A DNA stretch of 64,000 nucleotides, taken from the NCBI RefSeq assembly GCF_903995425.1, contig NC_050448.1:101134284-101198283 (forward strand), read 5' to 3'. Below are positions 57,947 to 64,000 of this stretch, in pieces. Both the position numbers and the translations under genes were made by a program. Source of the stretch: Onychomys torridus. Taxonomy: Eukaryota > Chordata > Mammalia > Rodentia > Cricetidae. The notes beneath the pieces are model-generated. The model did not search any database. It was not told the DNA's origin and worked only from the letters and a program-made list of their open reading frames with translations. Positions within the stretch are counted from its first letter, which is position 1. Every line of letters begins with the position of its first letter.

Positions 57947-57949
<3 letters not shown>
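56808..57949. other. No recognised feature
   Basis: AT-rich; no repeat family or exon recognised. Confidence 0.5.
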
Positions 57950-57990
<41 letters not shown>

Positions 57991-58138
57991 CCCACATATA
58001 TAATCAAATACTACACACACATACACATGTAAATACTACAGAGAAATCACACACACACACATGCAGACACTACACACACAAACACATAAACACAGACACA
58101 CAAAGAGAGACACCACACATACAGAGAGAGAATAAAAC

Positions 58139-58186
<48 letters not shown>

Positions 58187-58306
58187 ACACAAGCAGACAC
58201 CACATACACATACATATAAACACACACTGTACACACACAAAGCAGAGAAATCACATATTTACAAACAGAAACTACACATAAACACAAAAGTAGACACAGA
58301 GAGAGT

Positions 58307-58375
<69 letters not shown>
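57950..58375. repeat. Cluster of three (CA)n arrays with a terminal (AG)n
   Basis: Pure CA runs at 57,950-57,988, 58,145-58,186 and 58,309-58,354, joined by degenerate CACA/CATA/CAGA sequence, and AG units at 58,355-58,375. The long Thr-His frame here is a product of the array. Confidence 0.95.
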
Positions 58376-59488
58376 TGGTGTCCTGTCTGCAAGTCAGGCA
58401 TATGTGTTCTAATACTTCTTGATTATGAATGCCTCAACATGGAGCTGTGGTGAAAGTGACATGTCCTGCTGTGTCATGGAACAGATAGTGTTCTGGAACC
58501 TAGAGGGGCCAGGAGAGATGGCATCATGTTATGGATCATTCTGAGGTTGTGATCCACCTTCCACACAAACTAAGTAGAAAATCTAGGCAGCCCCCAAGAA
58601 TAGAGCCGGCTTCGCTGCATCTGTCAACAAAGCTATATTATTGCTCAGATCCAGATGGTTCCCTAGGTAAAAGTGAGATGCCTATAAATCACAGATGGAT
58701 GTAATTGAAGACAAGGTGAGCAAAAATGGCCCTGTGTAGCATATATATTCCTTTAAACAAAAAAGAAAGAAGGAAAAGAAATTATGAGGTCTCTGAACGA
58801 CTAGTGTCACATCCTCCCAAGCCCCTCCCTCATTTACTTCATCACCTAGGAAACCACCCCAACCCTGAAAGGCGAGAGGAATATTGAGCCTATAGACGTT
58901 TTATATCAGAACTCTACTGAAGAGAGCAACAGTCCTACAGTAGCTACTCTCTGTCACGCTTCATGCAACCTTCCAATACAGTTTATAACAGCATCATCAA
59001 GTCTCACTCAGGAAGAAAAAAATGCCTTTACAATGAGAGTTTTCATCTTTAAAAAATGGACATTTCTTTTTTAATAAAAAAAAAAAAAACAATAGGTTCC
59101 GTTAATAAGATAGTTCCTGTAGGCCTTATTTATCTCTTGTGTTGCATGTTACTGCCTTCAACACTGCCCTGGGAGTCTGTTCTATGAGTCTGTTCTTCCT
59201 GCCATAAAGAATTTCAGTTCACATCAACATGGCATGTAGACTGAGTCGCACTAGAGATTAGTTTCAGTGTCAGTTATGAATTTCAGTGTATGCTCATACA
59301 AAGGTCTTTGTGTAGATATTGTAGATATTGTCTGATTATTACTGCCTTCTTTAGTTTACCTGAAAATTAAACTTTATAAATGTGTGGGTTTTCCCTTATT
59401 AAAAACACAACTATACTCATTGTTCTAATAAAAATAAAACAAATCCAATACATAAGACCTCATGATATTTTTCCAAATTTTATATACT
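58376..59488. other. No recognised feature
   Basis: No repeat family or gene recognised; an A-run lies at 59,078-59,089. Confidence 0.5.
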
Positions 59489-59971
59489 GTGGTGGTGTTG
59501 TGTTCCCCAAAATATTGTGCATTCTAATAAACTTATCTGGGGTCAGAGAACAGAACAGCCACTAGATACAGAGGCTAGAAAATGGTGGCACTCACACCTT
59601 TAATCCTAGAATTCCAGAGGCAGAAATCCCTCTGGATCTCTGTGAGTTCAAGGCCACACTGGAAAAAGCCAGGCATGATGACTCACACCTAAATCCCAGA
59701 AAGTAATGACAGAAAGCAGAAAGATATATAAGGCTTGAAGACCAGGAACCAGAGCTGGTTAAGCTTTTAGGCTTGAGAGCAGCAGTTCAGCTGAGATTCA
59801 TTCTGGATGAGGACTCAGAGGCTTCCAGTCTGAGGAAAACAGGGTCAGCTGAGGAACTGGCAAGGTGAGGAAGCTGTGGCTGGTACTGCTTCTCTGATCT
59901 TCCAGCATTCACCCCAATAACTGGCCTCAGGTTTGATTTCATTAATAAGAACTTTGAAGATTCCTGCTACA
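59489..59971 (+). mobile_element. Solo LTR, family A, copy 5
   Basis: A 483-bp LTR starting TGTGGTGGTGTTG and ending TGCTACA. It has a TATA-like TATATAAGG at 59,725-59,733 and two consecutive B1-derived segments (about 59,585-59,700). The flanks ATATAC and GCCCAC do not match, so any duplication is lost or the copy recombined. Confidence 0.85.
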
Positions 59972-60599
59972 GCCCACACCTTTTACAACTTAGTATCTTA
60001 CACTACAGCCTTTCCTTATAAGAATAATACCCATAAACAACAGTATTTTTTACTTAACCTGATTTGCAAATTCTAATTTTTATTTTCTAAATGTACAATA
60101 ATACAATTGTAACAAAAGAATTTTATAGACTTTTTACATTAATAAAAATAAATTTTTCTTTGTCCAAAACAGTTAATAATATATTGAGTAGTGAAACAAT
60201 CCTATATAAGCAATTTCTTTTTTTTTTTAGAAAAGTTCACAGGAAACAAAAATAAAGTAATAAAACTAGCTTTGCCTTGAATTTGTGTGAACATGAGTCT
60301 CCACCTGCTGTATGATTTGAGGACATTTTGTTCTTTTAAATTCATATTCCATTTGTGCTCCTAAAGAAATGAATGCTAACGCCTGCCTCGCAGAATGATT
60401 GAGAAAGTCGAAGTTCCTGCTGCATCTTGTTCCTGCTGGTCTAATAAACTCAAAGACAATGCAGGGGTGCTAGGTTTGACAACACTGAAATCATTCACTT
60501 ACTATAAGGTTGTGCTTGCTTTGTTTTGAATTTTCTGTTTATATTTTCAGTTTTCAACGAAGTCACTTTTCCTTCACCTTATAACTTAGCATTTAAAAA
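59972..60599. other. No recognised feature
   Basis: AT-rich; no repeat or gene recognised. Confidence 0.5.
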
Positions 60600-61560
60600 T
60601 ATTTGTATTTATTCTCTGAAAATTTCATACATAAATATGTTATATTTTGATCATATCCAGTCCCCTCTTCCTAACTTCCCCTATTCCAATCCAGCTTCAA
60701 GGCCCCCCCTCTCTCATGTGTGTTTATGTATAAGCCCCAAGTTTAATTTGTGATTCCTGTGTGTCCATGTGTGTAGAACAATCCACTGGAGGATTCCTGA
60801 AAAACAACTTATTCTCCCTACCCCAGCAGCCTCAACTACCAATAATTGCTCAGATAAATATGGATAGATATGGGCTTCATAGCCCACACTCATCCATGCT
60901 GGAATTTTGAGCGACTTGATCTAGCCCAGGTTGTGTGCAGGCAAACACAGATGTTATGCATTAGTACATAACAGCCCCTTCCTGTCCAGATACAGGCAGC
61001 AGTCCTCCATAACCTGTGGATCTTACAGTCTTTTTCACCCTCTTTCTGAATGTTCCTGGGCTTGTGTGGAGGAGTGTAACACACTTCTCTCACTTAGGGC
61101 TGAGCACTCCACAGTTGCTCCATACTTTGATTAGTTGTAAGTCTCTGTTATCAGCCACCAATTGACTAAGAAGCTTTTCTGGTAATGATGGAGAGCCACA
61201 CTAATCTTCGGGTAGAGAAATCTGTGTTTAGAAGGCAATTTGATACTAGTTCTTTAGCAAAATAATAGTCTTTGATTCTCCCTAGGCCTATGGCCTGTCT
61301 AGCCATGGGTTCTTGAGAATGTTTACAGTATGGGTCTGGGTTCTGTCCTATGGAGTATTCCAATCAGAACCCCATTTGTTATTCCACATAACATTCATTC
61401 CATGAATTCACCAGTGGGTATATCCTAACAGGCCAGGGTTTTTGTGTTTCACAGGTTTCATGACTGGGTAATAGGGTAATACCTTAACTTTTCTTCCCCA
61501 GCAGGACGTATAGCACCTTCCAGCAGTATGAAAACTAACCATTAGGGAGGAAGTTTCTAG
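60600..61560 (-). mobile_element. Old L1-like rodent repeat
   Basis: Phrases such as 'gaaaatttcatacataaatatgttatattttgatcatatcc', 'agggctgagcactccacag' and 'gaaggcaatttgatactagttctttagcaaaat' resemble an old dispersed rodent repeat that I associate with Lx-type L1 3' sequence. Class, strand and borders are uncertain. Confidence 0.5.
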
Positions 61561-63960
61561 TCAGCACCAGATTATCTAAAAGTCTGTATATACAATATAC
61601 TCCTGACTACTACCATGTACCAACTGAGTGTTCTAGAACAAGTCTCTTACTTTACATTTTTCATTTCTCCAAGTCTTGACATACTCTTCAAAATGTCAAT
61701 GTGAAAAACAGATTCATTCTTTCTTTGATACCTTTATTATTCCTTAAATAACCATTCTTATGTTAAACATTGTTCTAGGCCATGAAGCTATGGTGAGAAA
61801 TGCTGATAATCATTCAGCCTTCACAGACCTCATGAAGTATCAACAAAGATTACCATTAACTAAGTAACACCACAAATAATAGTCAAGTAAGTTATGATAA
61901 ATATCAAAGAGAAAAGCATTATGGTGTTCCAAGACTAATTAAAACCAAACATTTAATGAATCTGCTGGTCAGAGATTTGAAAAATGAATCAGAATTATCT
62001 AGGTGACAGGTACTGGACAGAACAAAGATGAGTAAGAAGAAACAGCAGAGCAGAGGCTCTGTGGAAGGGCAGCAAGGCTTTTCTGGGAATCTGAAAAAGC
62101 CTTCTGTGGCTTGAAAGGTCATAAGGTAGGAAAGGTCAGAGAAGCAAGAAGAAATAACACTAGACTGAGGTAAAGATTTATCCTCCTCCATGAGTAACAG
62201 AGGCCACCAGAATGTATTTAAGATGAGGATAGATGAGATGCTTATGTTTGTATTTTGAAAACCTGGCTGCTGGTTAGAGGAGTATTTTCAAGTCCACAAT
62301 TATACTAGGATCTTGTTAAAATATAGATTCTGATCCAGTATGTCTAAAGAGCCTGAGAGTCTGTATGTCTGATAAACTTCCAGGTGGTAGGACAACTGGA
62401 GTCCTACCGAATCCAAGAATGGGGAAAAGAAAGTACTGTGGATGAGATAGATGATGAATAAAAAAGAATAAAAGGGGACAGTTATGCAAGAGTCCCTATA
62501 TCCCTGCATTCATTTAATAATTGTTATTACTTACTGTGTACTGAGAGTACACAGGCTAAGAAGACATGTCTGGGCTTACACATCCCTGCTGATGAGTACT
62601 CCATGGGCTTGTAATAAATGTTAGTGGTTGTAATGGAGACAATGAAGATGGCACAGTAAACAGATATGATCATTTCATGCCCAAATAAATAAGACAAGAA
62701 TTTTTGAACTCTGAGAGAACTTTGACAACAGGGAATTCTAGGGTTTAGGTTGTCTTTGAGATCCCACAGAAAATCATACAGAAATTCTATAGATATAGAG
62801 GTAAAAATGACCATCAAGACTGGCAAGAAAAAAGAAACATGGACAGAAAGTGATGAACTGACTTCTTGCAATTTGGATATGCAGGGCCTTCAGCATGTTC
62901 AAGAGGAGGAGTCAGGATATACCAGATTCCTGTCATGGCTGTATGGTTATAGTTCTTCATCCCTGTGTCAACTGTTGTGAGAAAGTTAGGTATTCTGTCC
63001 CTACACCTGTATTACACATGTCTGTCTTCATTTGTGCTATCCAGGAAAGGAATGTCACATGAGAATAAAAGCAATCCTGAACGTAGTAAACTACGTTATT
63101 TGGGTATAATTTCCCATCTTGCACTTTGATCGTTTCATTGTAGTGTGATTCCACTAGTACAAATCAGTCAACGAAGGTAATTTTACAGTTTTTAAATCCT
63201 CAACTTGTTTTAATTTCTCTGCTACAACTGGTTCTTTCATATTCTCCCTCCTTCCTAAAGCCCTTACATAGATTAGTTACTTACATAACATGCACTGTTC
63301 TAATTCTCTAAACATTCCTCCTAGGCATTTTTCTGTCTCTGTATCCTCTAGAAACCTACTAATGTTGACATAACTTCAAACATGATGCATTGCTTTTTCT
63401 CATTAGACCAAACTCCAACTACTCATTGTACATTTCAGCTGACAGTCCCACTATGTCTTTGTTTAACTCCATGCTTGAAATCTAAATCAGACACTGTCGT
63501 GTGAGTTTCAGAACAACATAGCCAGCTGACTATAGGATATTGACGCTGGCAGTCCCAAGTGGCTTAGGTCCACACGTGTGAAACTGAGCTCACTTTCCTT
63601 TATGAAATGAGTCTCACGCCCTGTGTTATTTTGTTCAGTAAATGCTTTCAGCAAAAACTTAAGATGTAGCCTGGATTCTTGGTCTGATTCTAAAACCAGG
63701 AGGGGTTGCAAATCTATTAATTTTAATTTCCTCACACCATTACTTCTGCAGTTTTCTTTCAAGAACTCATTGTCTCTTCCTGGGGTCACAGAACTAGACT
63801 CAAAACATCTCTATGTATCAAACTTTGCCTTTTGTTCACTAAATCTTCAAATCTTTAGCAATTTTATCCAACTTTCTGATTTAAAGTTTTTATTAGCTCC
63901 ATTCAGTCTGTATGGTAGAAAATATTAGTGCCCTTTAATAGTCTCCATGACCCAGATTAT

Positions 63961-63964
<4 letters not shown>
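61561..63964. other. 2.4-kb stretch without recognised repeats
   Basis: No SINE, LTR, microsatellite or convincing exon recognised on either strand. Confidence 0.5.

Positions 63965-64000
<36 letters not shown>
63965..64000. repeat. (CA)n microsatellite, cut by the window end
   Basis: At least 17 CA units running to the last base. Confidence 0.97.

Noticed and set aside
57942..58412. 156-codon Thr/His-rich frame
   Set aside because: It is a translation of the CA repeats; stops are absent only because the array has no stop in that phase.
59483..59977. Target duplication for LTR copy 5
   Set aside because: ATATAC and GCCCAC do not match at the ends defined by the other copies.

Overview
This is mammalian nuclear DNA from a rodent, most likely a cricetid (the hamster, vole and deer-mouse group). 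B1 (7SL-derived), B2/B3-type, B4 (ID+B1) SINEs, rodent L1 3' ends and a URR1-like hAT element point to a muroid rodent. The cricetid assignment is an inference: it rests on a compact 2.8-kb LTR element that resembles the mys family of deer mice as I remember it. No complete host gene is visible. The window looks intergenic or intronic, AT-rich, and built largely from retroelements and microsatellites.

Layout. 1-0.9 kb: 3' end of a + strand L1. 2.1-5.3 kb: 5'-truncated minus-strand L1 split by a solo LTR with a 6-bp target duplication. 6-21 kb: scattered B1, B3 and B4 copies, a URR1-like element inside a B3, microsatellites, and long stretches with nothing recognisable; one short exon-like sequence sits at 10.89-10.94 kb on the minus strand. 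21.2-23.1 kb: rearranged L1 pieces. 24.4 kb: another solo LTR. 25.74-28.54 kb: a structurally complete non-autonomous LTR element on the minus strand with both LTRs, a tRNA-Lys-type primer site, a polypurine tract and a perfect GGGATT duplication. 29.4-32.1 kb: a nest of B1s and LTRs. 36.8-38.2 kb: a B4 SINE split by a 5'-inverted (twin-primed) L1 with a perfect 17-bp duplication. 41.96-50.32 kb: a degraded class II (ERV2/betaretrovirus-like) provirus with gag, protease, reverse transcriptase, RNase H and integrase remnants and no recognisable envelope gene. 51.9-59 kb: microsatellites, a young 46/49-bp minisatellite, a large GGT array fused to a B1, and a second URR1-like element. 59.5 kb: a fifth solo LTR of the same family. 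60.6-61.6 kb: an old L1-like block.

Relationships. The provirus keeps an in-phase -1 frameshift signal (slippery heptamer, 6-nt spacer, 7-bp stem) that would link gag to a fused pro-pol frame. Its coding frames are broken by stops and frameshifts. The short element at 25.7-28.5 kb encodes no retroviral domain that I can see, but its 3' internal sequence is clearly homologous to the 3' non-coding part of the provirus. This suggests an autonomous/non-autonomous pair of related lineages. All family names for repeats come from recognition, not from a database search.
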